The notes: generated by a model not told the origin, from the sequence alone. 64,000 bases of DNA from Cyclina sinensis (GCA_012932295.1 JAAONU010000003.1:24910361-24974360); one strand, 5' to 3'. Counted from the first letter of the stretch, positions 11,055 to 22,490 are shown. Numbers and translations are program-made.

Positions 11055-12586
11055 TTATTTTAAAATTTGTTTTTATTTCTTATAGCTCTGGTTTGAATTC
11101 AGTCATTTAAGGACTAAATGAATTAAATTAGTTCATATTTAGAGCAGTTATGTTTACTTTAATTAATTGGTAATGTAATTAGTAAATACTCCCAATTTCA
11201 AGGTTTTCTTTTTGAAGACAGCAGCCTCTCTACTAGATGTGTAATATTTGTTTGTAATGATCTAAATGATAAGAAAAAAAATGTTTGGCATTTTTTAATA
11301 TGAAGTTAAAACAGTTAATCTTTGAGGCAGTCTCAACCAATATAAAACAAAATTGAAAGATGTGTATTTAAGGTACATTTGGCTGGTCCATTCAAAAAGT
11401 AACTTAAACCATTATTAATATTTAAGTATTAGGATTCTTTCATTATGCTCCCTTCAAAGTCATTTATCATTCTTTTAAGATTTCTAGAATGGTAATTATT
11501 TCAGTATGAGCCTTAACCAGTTGTAAGAGTTATGGTTATTGATTTTCAAAAAAAATGTATTTAAATAAATAGAAGTCACAAAGCAGTTTGTTATTAAAAT
11601 AGTTGTTTTTCAATGTTTGTAATCATTTTACAATAAATACTTAGTCCATCCTGCCCAGAGTTATGGGTCTTACAATTGTCCATTCATTATTAAGACTTTA
11701 GGTTAGTGAACTAATGTTTTACCCTGTCTGTATTTCCTGGCTGTGGGTTGAGTTGATGTCTCCTCAAAGTACTGGCAGAGTTTTGCACTCTTTCAGATTC
11801 AAGGCCTGTCTGAGTGCCGGCTTCATTGATTGAGACTGCCAACTATCGACACCATCGAGGGATCCAGTGTCTATATGCCTGCAAGAGGGAGTCGTATATG
11901 GATGGCCTATCTGCTGCCCTGTGCTGGCAGGGTGGATGGAGTATGGTTGTTCTGGGTGTGTTGAGAGATATGGGGATGGCTAAGACAGGATTTGTTTTTA
12001 TTTCAGGTTGAGGGTCTTGCAGCTTTAATTGTATTCATCTCTATGTCTGTAATCATCTGTGTTTGTTTCCCTTTTGACTGTCCGTGTTCCTGTCCGATTT
12101 TTCATTTGAAAAGATCTCTTCTTCAGACTGGTTAATAAATAAATGGTCATGTAACATAGGAAGAGGAGTAATTCAAGTCACTCTAGGTGAGTGTACTAAT
12201 CAGGTTTGCTTTCTTTCAGATTACAAGACCTGCCTTAAACAGTTCTACAAGAAGGCAGTGGGTGTACTACCCAGATGGAATCTATATTAGGCAGGATATT
12301 GTGATCTCTCTATGTCCTTAGTAAACTTTTTTTTCTTGATTTTTATGATCCAAGGTTACCTGCTTTGTTATCATCAATTAAATCCTTCAGTCCTCTTGAA
12401 ACAAACTTGTAATAAATCATCATTACATAATACATACTTTTTAAGTTATTGCTATGAAATTAAAATGTTCAGTTAAGGCTCATACATTAAGAAAAAATGG
12501 TCTACATTTTAAGGTTGGAAGTAAGATCAGATTGACAATGTCATCTAATAGTATAATATAGAATGTTCTTTATTAGTTAGTTTTTT
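11055..12586. other. Non-coding, no recognised feature
   Basis: About 1.5 kb of AT-rich sequence without a supported gene. Two ORFs (65 codons at 11814-12011 and 68 codons at 12084-12290) have no family signature that I recognise. The 11750-12290 stretch is somewhat richer in GC than its surroundings and could be remnant exon or element sequence. Confidence 0.4.
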
Positions 12587-13562
12587 AGCTCACCTGAGCG
12601 AATGCTCAGGGTGAGCTATTGTGATCGCTGGATGTCTGTCTGTCGTCTGTCTGTTCACATTTGCCTTGTGTATGCGATAGAGGCTGTATTTTCCATTGGA
12701 TCTTTATGAAACATGGTCAGAATGTTTGTCTTGATGAAATCAAGGTTGGGATTGTACATGGGTCATCTGAGTTGAAAAATTAGGTCACGGGGTCCAATCT
12801 AAGAAAAACCTTGTGTATGCGATAGAGGCTGTATTTTCCATTAGATTTTCCTAATATTTGGTCAGAATGTTTGTCTTGATGAGATCTAGGTTGGGATTGT
12901 TTATGGGTCATCTGGGGTCAAAAACTAGGTCACGGGGTCAAATCTTAGTAAAACCTTGTGTATGCGATAGAAGCTGAATTTTTCATACGATTTTCCTACT
13001 ACATGTATTTGGTCAGAATATTTGTCTCTATGGTATCTAGGTTTGGATTGTATATGGATCGTCTCGAGTCAAAAACTAGGTCACAGGGTCAAATCTTTGA
13101 AAAACTTTGTAATTGTGATAGAGGCTGTATTTTCCATTGGATTTTCCTAATATTTGTTCAGAATGTTTGTCTTGATGAAATCTAGGCTGGGATTGTATAT
13201 GGGTCAACTGGGGTCAAAAACTAGGTCAAGGGGTCAAGTCTTAGAAAAAAACTTGTGTATGCCAATGGAAGCTGTATTTTACATCTGATTTTCCTAATAT
13301 TTGGTCAGAATGTTTGTCTTGATAAAATCTAGGACAGGATTGTATATGGGTCATCCAGGGTCAACAAATAGGTCATAGGGCCTATTCTTAGAAGACCTTC
13401 TGTTCGGCTACAACAATGAAACATTAGATAATTTTGCATGCAGATTAAATCTTTGACCGTGGATGATCTTGGCCTTGACCTACTTACTTACATCCTGATT
13501 TTTTTTATGTTTCAGTGCAATGTTTCTCAGGTGAGCGATATAGGGCCATCTTGGCCCTCTTG
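12587..13562 (+). mobile_element. Hairpin-ended repeat element, family B, second copy
   Basis: The 5' hairpin at 12587-12617 has arms AGCTCACCTGAGC and GCTCAGGGTGAGCT around GAAT. It is followed by a short GTCTGTCTGTCGTC tract and about five core units of roughly 145-150 bp marked by CCTTGTGTATGCGATAG. The 3' end repeats the family B pattern: CTCAGGTGAGC, the hairpin AGGGCCATCTTGGCCCT, then CTTG at 13559-13562. The core differs in sequence from that of the copy at 3426 although the ends agree, so ends and core have evolved separately. Confidence 0.72.
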
Positions 13563-13704
13563 TATACATCGAGGGATCAACACAGGACTTATTGAATTTG
13601 TTAAATATATAATTTCTAAGGTTTAAATAATTGATGGTTAGGATAGGGTAGAGTTTTTTTTCTATATGGCTGTCTCACATTGGGTTTTTTATTCCTCTGA
13701 TATT

Positions 13705-13768
13705 TGTGTGTGTGTGTGTGTGTGTGTGGTGTGGTGTGGTGTGGTGTGGGTGTGGTGTGGGTGTGGGT
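13705..13768 (+). repeat. (TG)n microsatellite grading into GGTGT repeats
   Basis: A run of TG dinucleotides gives way to GTGGT and GTGGGTGT words. It is a simple-sequence repeat with no associated gene. Confidence 0.95.
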
Positions 13769-14767
13769 ATGATTTTCTAATTACAAGGATTCAGATTATC
13801 AATTTATCAGTTTAAAGTGAGTCTCAACTTTTCTTAAAAATGTGTAGTGATTTGTAAGTCAAAGTGTTAGGGTTTTGGATTTAGGAGTTTGGTAATTCTA
13901 TACTTGAACTGAATAATTAAACAGAAGGGAATGATTAACGGTTTACTGTCAAGTGGGCTATTAGCTTAAAGACTTATTTTGCCATTGGTATACTGCTGTC
14001 TGGTAAACATCATGCTTAAACTCATTTTTAATGTATATCTAATGCTCGTCTTTCTTTGAATTTTAGGTTTGGTTAGTTGTAGAACAGCAATTTTACCAGA
14101 TATTTAACATACCTTGTAATTGTATGTTGCTGCTTGTTGTTAATTGTCTGCTTACCACAATTTGTTTGTGACCATGTATTATTATCTATTTTAAAAGACA
14201 TTGACCAATATGGGATCCAGTCAGACTGTCAAAGAAATGAAGAAATGACCAATGTTTTCTGAAGAATTTGCTGATATTCTTCAAGAAAGGGACTAGCTTA
14301 CTCGGCTTTTGGAGATGTTGATAGGAGCAGCAAATTCTTGATAAACACAGTGAGTAGAAGTGAGAAGATAACAGTGATATCAGTTCAGACTTGATAAATC
14401 TTTTGTTATATTTTTAACAAACTGCTAGAAGCTAAAATAATTGTTTCATCATAGTTACAGGTGACATAAGCAAGTAATAAGATGTCAAAGTTTATTGCCT
14501 TTGAATATTCAAGGGCTGTCGGTGCAATTATATGAAACATTTATTTAAAAATGTAAAAATCATTTCCTGTTTAAGAACTTAAGATTACAAAATCTCTGTA
14601 GAAATGTATAGTTTATAGGCAGTTGTTTAAATAATGCAATTTACTTAACAATTTACATCCTGTCATAGCGTGGGATAAAAGGTTGCTACAATAATGACAT
14701 AGATAAAGATAGTGCTTAGGAGTCAGTCTGACCATCCAAATCAACCAGCTTCCAGAGAACCCACCAC
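13769..14767. other. Non-coding, no recognised feature
   Basis: I see no gene or clear repeat in this roughly 1 kb AT-rich stretch. Confidence 0.45.
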
Positions 14768-15660
14768 CTAGGGTGAGATTTAAATGACAAGAAAACTTGT
14801 TAGAATATTTGTTCTGATGATATTTAGGTCAAATGTGAATATGGGTCATTTGGATCAAAAACTAGGCCACATGGTCAAAACTTAGAAAAACATTGTTATC
14901 TCTCTAATGGATACATGTTTTGTCCATATAACATAAAAACTGGTCGGAATGTATGTCTGTATGTTATCTAGGTCGTGTTTGAATATGTGTCATACTTGGT
15001 CAAAAACTTGGTCACGTACAGTGTCAAAACAGAAAAATCTTGTTACCACTATAAATGGTACATTTTCTTTCCAAAAGTGATAAAAGATTGTCAGAATGTT
15101 TGTCTTAAAAATATTTAGGTCAGGTTTGAATATGGGTCATCTTGATTCAAAAACACAGATTTACCCTGTTAGCACTTTAGAGGCTACATTTTCTTTCCAA
15201 ACATGATGAAAATTTGTCAGAATGTTCGTCTTGATGATATTCTGGGTAGCTTTGAATATGGGTTATCTGGAGTTGGAAACTTGGTCATGCAGTCAGAACA
15301 CAGAAAAACCTTGTTAACTCTATATGCTTCATTTCCTTTCCTGATGTCATGAGAATTTTTCAGAAATTCATTGTTTGTCTTGATGATATCTAGGTCAGAT
15401 TTGAATATATGTTATGAGTTTCAAACACTAGGTCACTGGATCAAAACAGAGATGTACCTTGTTAAAACTCTAGAGGCCATTTTTTTGTCCAAATGGCATA
15501 AAAATTTTGTCAGAATGTTTATCTTGATGATCTCTAGGTTGAGTTTGAATATGGGTAATCTTGTTTCCTTAACCAAACTCATCCCATTATGAGTTTCAGA
15601 GTTATGACCACTTAGAAATGAGATGCAGTTGAGCGATTAAGGGACATCATCACCCTCTTG
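14768..15660 (+). mobile_element. Degraded family B element
   Basis: Core-like units of about 145-150 bp recur with TTTGTCTTGATGATAT, GGTCA...TTGAATATGGGTCAT and GTCACATGGTCAAAAC phrases. The 3' end keeps GAGCGATTAAGGGACATCATCACCCT and CTTG (15657-15660), followed by TTT. The 5' hairpin is reduced to GGGTGAG at about 14769. It is clearly older than the other two plus-strand copies. Confidence 0.6.
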
Positions 15661-17810
15661 TTTAAGTTACCCATTATAATACTCTATTCAGTTCAAACTT
15701 AAAATCTGTTAATATGCCTCGAGATCTGTTTCCGACCAGTAAAACAGATGAGGGTTGGTTATTGTGGTACTCTTGTTATATGCTTGAAATGATGCATAAT
15801 CTTGAACCCTTGGTCCTCTGACTGCCATTGATCTGAATGTGCAGCAGCAATTTCATGTCTGCTCTTATTCACTTAAGCTGCTTGAAGAATTATGATGAAA
15901 CTTGGTTAAAATATTTATCAGATTAAGATGAATTACAACTTTCAGGTCAAACATAGTCACACCAGTGTCATTTCATGTTGAAATATAGATGAACTGATTG
16001 TAACATAGCTAACTGAGATAGTTATTTAACAACATAAATTTGATATTTTTTCCACTGTAACTTAGTAATTGGACAACATAATAAAAACTAAAAGTTGGAT
16101 AGTGGTGGTAGAGATCATAGGAAACATCATTTTCAGATAGTGCACATGCACATTTCTAATATATCATATACCATAATGACTAAAGATAATTAAGTCTAAT
16201 TAAGTTTGTGCTATTTATAGAAATAATTGTTCTATGTCCATTATTTCTCTTTAGGGGGTAGGTCTAAGGGTTTTGTGGATGGCTAATTTCAACTGTTCAA
16301 GAACAAGGAAGGCACCTCAACTTGCCGCAAAGAAGCGATGTTCCAGTGGACTAATAGACATTTGGAAAAGGCTGTTCTTTTTCAGCAGGTGTTGGAAATA
16401 GTTGCCTTCAAATGTACAAGGCTTCAGAAAGTTGATGAAGATAAAACCATGTTACTGGTGTCCTTATTACCTGTAACAATTTCTGCTTATGTTACTTCAG
16501 ACAGCAAGATCAAAATGTCACACATGAATAGATTTGTTTTACAAATTAAGGCCCTTTGTGGATTTAAAAATTTGTGTTAAGCATTTGCTTGACGGTTATT
16601 TTTGTGCTATATTTCAGTTAACTGTTTTGTACTTACTTGAAAAGTGAAAGAAATAGTTAGGGGCATTAAGAAACAGGTTAGATAGCTCCAGGCTGATTTT
16701 TGTTGTGCATTTTTTTTTATTTTGAGGAGACATTAAACCATCAAATGAGATAACTGTAGCTGCATTTTGAAATATAGAAACTATTACCCATTTTAAATAA
16801 ATAACTTTGAACAACTTTTTTGAACAGTCGAACATCCTGTCTTACAGACAGCTTTTGTAAATATTTTGTGTCATTGCTCGTTATACTTTTAAATAATTGC
16901 TTTGTAAAGTTTTGGTTAATTACTTATAGGTTAATTCAATGTGGTTCTGTTGTATCTGCCCTGTCCCTCTGAGGACCTTGAGAACAACTCATTTAATTGT
17001 TCAAACCTACCACAGGTTAGCAATGATCCTGTTACCTAGTAAATTGTTCCCTTAATTAGGCAAAATATTAGAGGTGATATCATGAAAACTGTAATTTTTC
17101 TTCCTCAAGGCTTACCTGCCATTAGACATTTTAGCCATTTGCTAAAAATTGTATTAATTTAGCTACAGAAATTATAATTTTGCTACAGGATATCTTGCCT
17201 TTGTTTTGCTATTTTAATAAAAATTCATATGAAATCAGAAAATCAAACAAACTTAGCTTAAAGAAATTTTCATCCAGGGTTAACTCTATATCCTAATATA
17301 CATTTATGAAAGAGTCATTTTAATGCTTTTAACACCAATGTATAGTGTAGCTGTCTATATATATTTGGTAATCTCACATTAAAATTAAAATGATCTCACA
17401 TTAGATTGCTTCAAATTGCTTGAAAGTAACCTTGTTTTACATTAAATCCAACATTCAGAATATCTGAAATTAGACTAGACTAGACTCGTTGCTTTTTCAT
17501 GAAACTCCCAAGTGTTTCAAATGCATAGTACTTGTTTAAATATTTGTTATTTTTTAAGTATTTCTGTATGTGATCTTTGTCAAGTATCTTTTTATTTTTG
17601 AATAAATATAATGCTTTTGGTTTTTGTTTCTTTTCTTTATTATGAACACCTTGGTGATCTTATCTCCGAATTACTAATGTTCAAACAATTGGTACTGTTA
17701 CAATCATCGATTTGAGCTTATTTTTCTTCGATATCGGTTGCCCGTTGACCCCTGAAGTCATTAGTTATTTTATGTTATGGGGGTAGTGCAAGATACAGAA
17801 AGCATCCCAT
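15661..17810. other. Non-coding, only weak ORFs
   Basis: About 2.1 kb without a supported gene. An 80-codon ORF at 16338-16580 is the most gene-like item, but it has no motif I recognise. The sequence before it has a TTATTTCTCTTTAG pyrimidine tract at about 16241-16254 that could act as a splice acceptor. It could be an exon remnant; confidence in any coding role is low. Confidence 0.35.
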
Positions 17811-17995
17811 TCAGAGACAACCCTGGTTCTTTTGCATGCTCAGTGTATAGCACTGATACATGGGATTTTGGTTTAACGTCTCATCCGAAAGACTATTAGT
17901 AATGTTAGTGGAGGAGCGAGGGATCGAACTCAGGACCCCTGCTTTACCAGTCCAGGGCGTTACTACTGGACCACATCCGCTCCCACTTGGTACTG
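17811..17995 (-). mobile_element. tRNA-derived SINE, minus strand
   Basis: Read on the minus strand, a tRNA-like head lies at about 17990-17925 with an A-box-like 'GTCCAGTAGTAACG' region and a B-box-like GAGTTCGATCC. It is followed by a body containing GTCTTTCGGATGAGACG, then TTAAACC and a CCATGTATCAGTGCTATAC segment. The same head and body recur at 26804-26960 (plus) and 47545-47745 (minus), which defines the family. SINEs of this type are transcribed by Pol III and mobilised by a partner LINE, which is family knowledge. Confidence 0.75.
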
Positions 17996-18154
17996 TGCTC
18001 ATATTTCCTGCTTAATATAGACTGTTTTTTTAGTGAATTCCCAATCAAAGTAGACCTAACATGTTTATGTTCCTCTATAGTGACTTCCGTCTGTCATTCT
18101 TAGTATTGCTTTACTTCTGCCTAACCACGTTAAGATGTCCATTAACTTCTAGAA

Positions 18155-18439
18155 GTGTGTACACAAAGTACAAATTCAGTTAACAAACTACTGATATACC
18201 TGCCTCAAGTCAAAACAGCTATTTCAAAATATTTGCATGCAGCTGTGTTCGTCGGTCTGCTGTTTTGTATCACTGTTTTTCTTGTTACAATTATTGCCGT
18301 GTTTGAAAGCAGTAGGCTGAGCAAATTGATTGTGAATGGAAGCGCAACAACCATAAATACGTTGTTTCTTTTTTCACAGAGCGTAAATCTTATGATAGCC
18401 GTTTATGTCCGAAAGATAGCTAAGGGGCCAGTAGCCTAA
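18155..18439 (+). CDS. Possible small two-helix membrane protein or exon remnant
   Basis: An ORF of 94 codons has two strongly hydrophobic segments, about residues 27-48 (AAVFVGLLFCITVFLVTIIA) and about 64-84. It ends in a basic tail (VRKIAKG) and TAA/TAG stops. I do not recognise a family. The composition is more protein-like than other ORFs in the window, but there is no clear promoter. The internal TTTTTTCACAG could be a splice acceptor, so only the second half might be exonic. It could be the terminal exon of a multi-pass receptor, a pseudogene piece or chance. Confidence 0.25.
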   Translation: MCTQSTNSVNKLLIYLPQVKTAISKYLHAAVFVGLLFCITVFLVTIIAVFESSRLSKLIVNGSATTINTLFLFSQSVNLMIAVYVRKIAKGPVA

Positions 18440-18790
18440 TTAATCAGGCTTAAAGCGTTGAACCCATTTATTGATCTGATATTTTTTAGTTGTTTAACCT
18501 TTAAGCCTAATTTTAAACTGCATATAACCAAGCGGATATTGTTCGGCAGATTTTTTACCCTACCCTAGTTAACTTATTACCTACAACTCCGATTATTCCA
18601 ATCGCCAAATTTTGAATAAAATGGTGGATAATTATGAACGAAATAAGTGTTTCAGTTCTATACTTATATATATCAGTGTTGTTTCTTGGATTACTGGATC
18701 AGGTATGGATTTAGTTATCACATTTTATCATATTTTTATCATTTTTACTTTAAACTCCGTGATTTGTTGGACAAACGAGCCATAAAAAGT

Positions 18791-18898
18791 GCCCAATCGC
18801 CTACGATTGGGCGAGTCCGCTTAACCAGATGCAGATCAAAGTGAGACGTAGAAGGTGAACAACTATAAAATATCAGCCTATAAAATGGGTTCACCTTC
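18791..18898. repeat. Two consecutive perfect hairpins
   Basis: The first is GCCCAATCG-CCTA-CGATTGGGC (18791-18812), a 9-bp stem with a 4-base loop. The second has 10-bp arms GAAGGTGAAC (18851-18860) and GTTCACCTTC (18889-18898), separated by 28 bases that contain CTATAAAA twice. No coding role is seen. They could be ends of a small element or structured transcript parts. Confidence 0.7.
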
Positions 18899-19454
18899 GG
18901 AGGCGAAATAGTAAGACTAAGGGGCCAGGGGACATATTCGAACTTTGGGCCAGTGAAATTTCTTAATAAAACAGACTTGGTGCTTTGAAGGCATTGAAAA
19001 TTTAGAATGTTTTCTCAGTGTAATTATTTGTCATTTGTGTGTAGAAAATGAGCAATATTTCTGGATTTGTGCACGTAACTAAACATCTGGTAGCTTTGTT
19101 TGTATTTGTGAAGCTTGCAAAGGTCCCTTGCCCCCTTAATATGTGCGACTGAGGATGTTGAATTTCAATTTCTATTTTTCCTTTGTATGTATACATATGT
19201 TTGGAAAAGCACCTTCAGTGCCTTGATGTTCTCATGCCTTACAAGTGTGATGAAATAATACTGATGTTCATCAGTAAGTGTTCTCAATTCTTATTTGACT
19301 AACAGGCATAGACGTGTAAATAAAATCATTACAAGGTCAGTCGAGGTCTGCGATAATAACCAAAAATAGAAAATAGATTTAGTATATTAGTCTTGACATT
19401 CTATAGAAGTTCTGAAATATAAAACTTTTAGTCTGTATTATATAATTCATTTAA

Positions 19455-19926
19455 AGGGATATACAGGCAAAAGTTTTATGCTTTCTTTCTCCTTCCTTCT
19501 ATGAATATACTATAAATGTGATCGAAATAAATACAATGATCTGTCCCAGTAACAAAGATTTCCTCTTTTTAAATGAAAAACCGGGTGGTTTCCTAAGTTG
19601 ACCCACGTGGGTCAAGATAGAAAATTTAGATTTCGCGCTAAATTTCGCAGTGAATGATTGGACGGTTGAAATACCTGTCACGTGATCTATGGCAAAAACA
19701 ACCCAAGAGAAACGACGACTGGTTGTTTTTGTCACGTGACCTATTTGAAAATAGCTCGGTGATTTCGTTCACGTTTTAATTTTTGTTAAAGAACGTTCAA
19801 ATATTCTAGTTCAAGCCCGCATTTTACTACAAAAATACTGGGAATTTAAATTCTTAATATTGAACGTGATTTGAGCAAATAATATCAGTTTTAATATTTT
19901 GGGCACTCATTTGCCTGTGTATCCCT
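19455..19926. mobile_element. TTAA-flanked MITE, 472 bp
   Basis: The ends are inverted repeats: AGGGATATACAGGCAAA at left and AGGGATACACAGGCAAA as the complement of the right end. Each end is directly flanked by TTAA (19451-19454 and 19927-19930). The paralogous segment at about 41655-41675 reads ATTCTTCTAAACCT with no insert, giving a near-intact empty site (CTAA where TTAA would be). The interior has no ORF of note. TTAA duplication is typical of piggyBac-type transposition, although the TIR is not one I can match to that family. Confidence 0.85.
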
Positions 19927-20344
19927 TTAAACCTAATAAGACACGCTCGGCGTTAAGTTAAGGTTTTGCCCTTATAAACATCTAGCAAATCTATTCAACG
20001 GAATTACACAGAATTATTACTAAACTAAGACTAAAAATAAATTACAACAACATTGAATACAATCTGAGTTTGACAACATGGTAAACAAAGATAGTTTGAT
20101 GATATCTTTTTACAATTAGAAGTTTAACACTAACAATTACATTGTAATAATATTCAATAGCCATTTTGAATTTCTCCAAATTAAATTAAAAGGGGGACTA
20201 TGCAATATTTCACAGCTTTAAGAGTATATGAGACTTCTACGTGTTTTGACTCAAAATTTGTCCAAAGCGCTGAACACTGAACATTCTGCTGTATGAAAAA
20301 ATCAGAAACAACAGCATGTACTTTGTACGACCTCCTAGGAGAAA

Positions 20345-21271
20345 TTACCGTAATCTGTTGGAGACAAGATTCCAAGCATATCTAAGAAGAGTGCCACCTA
20401 AAACAACAGCGCTATTTATCACTGGTGCACCTGTTGCCGCAACAGTCTCTGCCGTTACACCACCCGCTGCAAGACCAGCCCCAGCAATAGTACAAACTCC
20501 AACAAAAGCGCTAGCATACAACATGACTTTCCAGATCCCACTAGGTAATTTATCTCCAAGCTTCTTAACTAGTTCTGAAACTTCATCATGGATATTTCCT
20601 GTACCAGTGTACTTTCTAGTGTGCTCTTCAATAACTTCCTTGTGAATTTTCAGATGCTCATAATCAAAGACACCATTTTTCCTCTCAGCCATTTCTGTGA
20701 TCATGTTTAAGACGTGCACCACGTCCTCGTTTTCGCTGTATACCTCAGAACCTTTTTTGTTCGCAATTCTTGCGACACGATTTCCACAAAGTTTAATCAA
20801 TCCAGCAAATTCTTTGTTCTTAGTCCAAAAGTTTTTAAATTCTGCTTCAGAGCTGAACTCTTCGCCATGAGTAAAAACAACGATCATGTGGTCAAAAACC
20901 TTTTCACCAAATATAATTCGAAGCATGTCTATAGTGTATTTTTCTTCCTCTGTCATTCGATTTTTGGCACTGAAAACGATCAAAAAAGCATGGGGTTTCT
21001 TGCATATTTCAACAGATCGTTGTATCTCTAGTGCTCTTTGGCCAAGACTCCTCGAAGTATCAAAAAGCCCTGGGGTATCGACAACGGTATACCGTACACT
21101 GTTTGACATGTCTGTGCCAGTTTTCAACCCACACTTGTCTGTTACAGGGTTTGGACTAATTTCAGTTTTGAACGCTTCCTTCCGTAGCAACGAGTTTCCC
21201 GTTGAACTTTTCCCATTGCCCGTTTTTCCGACCAAAATCATTCGTTTTTCGGTTAACTGGGACATGACCAT
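20345..21271 (-). CDS. GIMAP/AIG1-family GTPase, copy 1
   Basis: The 308-residue product is a P-loop GTPase of the GIMAP (AIG1) family. G1 is GKTGNGKS at residues 15-22, G3 is DTPG at 65-68, and the family's conserved box follows G3 (about 81-122). G4 is THGEE at 134-138 and a G5-like RVARIANK lies at about 165-172. A charged helical region (about 180-240) leads to a hydrophobic Gly/Ala-rich tail (about 249-295), probably a membrane anchor. In animals such proteins form GTP-dependent oligomers on organelle membranes and act in immune-cell survival; bivalve families are expanded and often immune-responsive. The start ATG is preceded by TTTTTAG, a 3' splice site, with an in-frame TAG if unspliced. 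The whole CDS therefore lies in one exon behind a noncoding exon. The tail is about 30 residues shorter than in the paralogue at 42066. Confidence 0.93.
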   Translation of the reverse strand: MVMSQLTEKRMILVGKTGNGKSSTGNSLLRKEAFKTEISPNPVTDKCGLKTGTDMSNSVRYTVVDTPGLFDTSRSLGQRALEIQRSVEICKKPHAFLIVFSAKNRMTEEEKYTIDMLRIIFGEKVFDHMIVVFTHGEEFSSEAEFKNFWTKNKEFAGLIKLCGNRVARIANKKGSEVYSENEDVVHVLNMITEMAERKNGVFDYEHLKIHKEVIEEHTRKYTGTGNIHDEVSELVKKLGDKLPSGIWKVMLYASAFVGVCTIAGAGLAAGGVTAETVAATGAPVINSAVVLGGTLLRYAWNLVSNRLR

Positions 21272-21274
21272 TTT

Positions 21275-22050
21275 CTAAAAACAGACAATGACATATATAA
21301 ATAAATACATGAACAAAATGATGTATAGGAAGTGAGCAGTAGCAGTACACAGCAGTAGCAGTAAAGAAAACGTGAAGCTGGCAGTAGCAGTAACAGCAGT
21401 AGCAGTTGGCGAAACGTGAAGTTAGCAGTAGCAGTAAAGAAAACATGAAACTGGCAGTAGCAGTAACAGAAGTAGCAGTAGGCAAAACGTTAAGCTGGTT
21501 GTAGCAGTAACAGCAGATGCAGTAGGCAAAACGTAAAATTGGCAGTAGCATTAACAACAGTAGCAGTAAAGAAAACATGAAACTGGCAGTAGCAGTAACA
21601 GCAGTAGCAGTAGGCAAAACGTGAAGTTGGCAGTAGCAGTAACAGCAGTAGTAGTAAAAAAACGCGAATCTGGTAGAAGCAGTAACAGTAGTAGCAGTAA
21701 AGAAAACGTGAAGCTGGTTGTAGCAGTAACAGCAGTACCAGTAGGCTAAACGTGAAGTTGGCAGTAGCAGTAACAGCAGTAGCAGTAAAGAAAACGTGAA
21801 GCTAGCAGAAGCAGTAACAACAATAGCAGTAAAGAAAACGTGAAGCTGGCAGTAGCATTTCTGTGTCAGTTGCATAATTAATATTATTTCTCTTTCCGTG
21901 TGATCTCACTTTGAAGTGACCTATTTTTTCAGCTTTGAAGTGACCTACCTTTTTAGCACTAGGGTGTAACCTTAGCATAAACGCCTCGTTTCTGTTCAAA
22001 TTAAGTTGACGAAAAAGGACACATATGATAATTATGCTAATTTTACATAC
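21275..22050 (-). other. Predicted 5'-UTR intron of GIMAP copy 1 (776 bp)
   Basis: On the minus strand a donor GACAG|GTATGT lies at 22050 and an acceptor TTTTTAG lies at 21275-21276, three bases before the start codon. Both sites are conserved in the paralogue, where the intron would be 765 bp. Most of the interior is a 44-bp minisatellite unique to this copy. Transcript evidence would be needed to confirm splicing. Confidence 0.65.
21331..21860. repeat. Minisatellite, unit about 44 bp, AGCAGT-rich
   Basis: Roughly twelve units combine (AGCAGT)n words with AAAACGTGAAGCTGG. Landmark spacing is 43-45 bases (for example 21440, 21485, 21528, 21573). It fills the predicted GIMAP intron and is absent from the paralogous intron. 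The long minus-strand ORF across it (Leu/Cys/Tyr-rich) reflects the repeat, not a gene. Confidence 0.9.
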
Positions 22051-22490
22051 CTGTCTATGATACATTTCGTGTTTTCCTTACACATCCAGGTTAGCTAACC
22101 TTGTGATGATACAGAAATTGGTTTCGTTTTCCAAAAATAGAGACAGTATTGGTTTAATGCTTAAATGCACACGCACTTATATTGAAATATATGGAGGCGG
22201 ATAACCGCCATAATCATTTATAACAAGAAATGTTGCAAGTGGTACATGTTTTATGTAATAATATACAAGTTTTTCATCAAAAGTGTCTCCTAACAGAGGT
22301 TAAGAAGACACCAACCATTTTTGCCGGGACAAAGTACGAGTTAATTTATCGGACTTACACGTCAATTAAGTGTAAAGAATAGATAAATAAATGATAAGTC
22401 CACATGGAAGTTAACAGTTATTAAAAGTGTATTATTACAAACAAAAGAAGACACTTTTTGATAGTCGTAAAAGAAATGCATATGTGTACA
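22051..22490 (-). promoter_or_regulatory. Conserved 5' noncoding exon and upstream region of GIMAP copy 1
   Basis: This block is retained in both duplicate copies. It includes CGTGTTTTCCTTACACA next to the donor and a GGTTTCGTTTTCC stretch. Further upstream are ATATGGAGG and the shared GTTAACAGTTATTAAAA. Since the introns between have diverged freely, retention suggests exon plus promoter function, but recent duplication alone could also explain it. I cannot place the transcription start. Confidence 0.4.

Larger units (their letters stand above)
19209..22490. repeat. Segmental duplication, copy 1 (GIMAP locus)
   Basis: This segment aligns collinearly and in the same orientation with 41393-44322. 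Alignment starts near GCACCTTCAGTG / GCACTTTCAGTG and ends just after the AAGAAATGCATA shared block. It covers a 3' flank, the GIMAP coding exon, intron edges, a 5' exon and upstream sequence. Copy 1 alone holds the 19455-19926 MITE and the 21331-21860 minisatellite. Confidence 0.9.

Noticed and set aside
20316..21278. Plus-strand ORFs opposite GIMAP copy 1 (and likewise 42037-43089 opposite copy 2)
   Set aside because: They are antisense shadows of the conserved GTPase exons. Their similarity between the copies follows from the sense-strand conservation.
21162..21875. 237-codon minus-strand ORF rich in Leu, Cys and Tyr
   Set aside because: It is the translation of the AGCAGT minisatellite running out of frame into the GIMAP start. 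The GIMAP frame has all the family motifs; this one has none.
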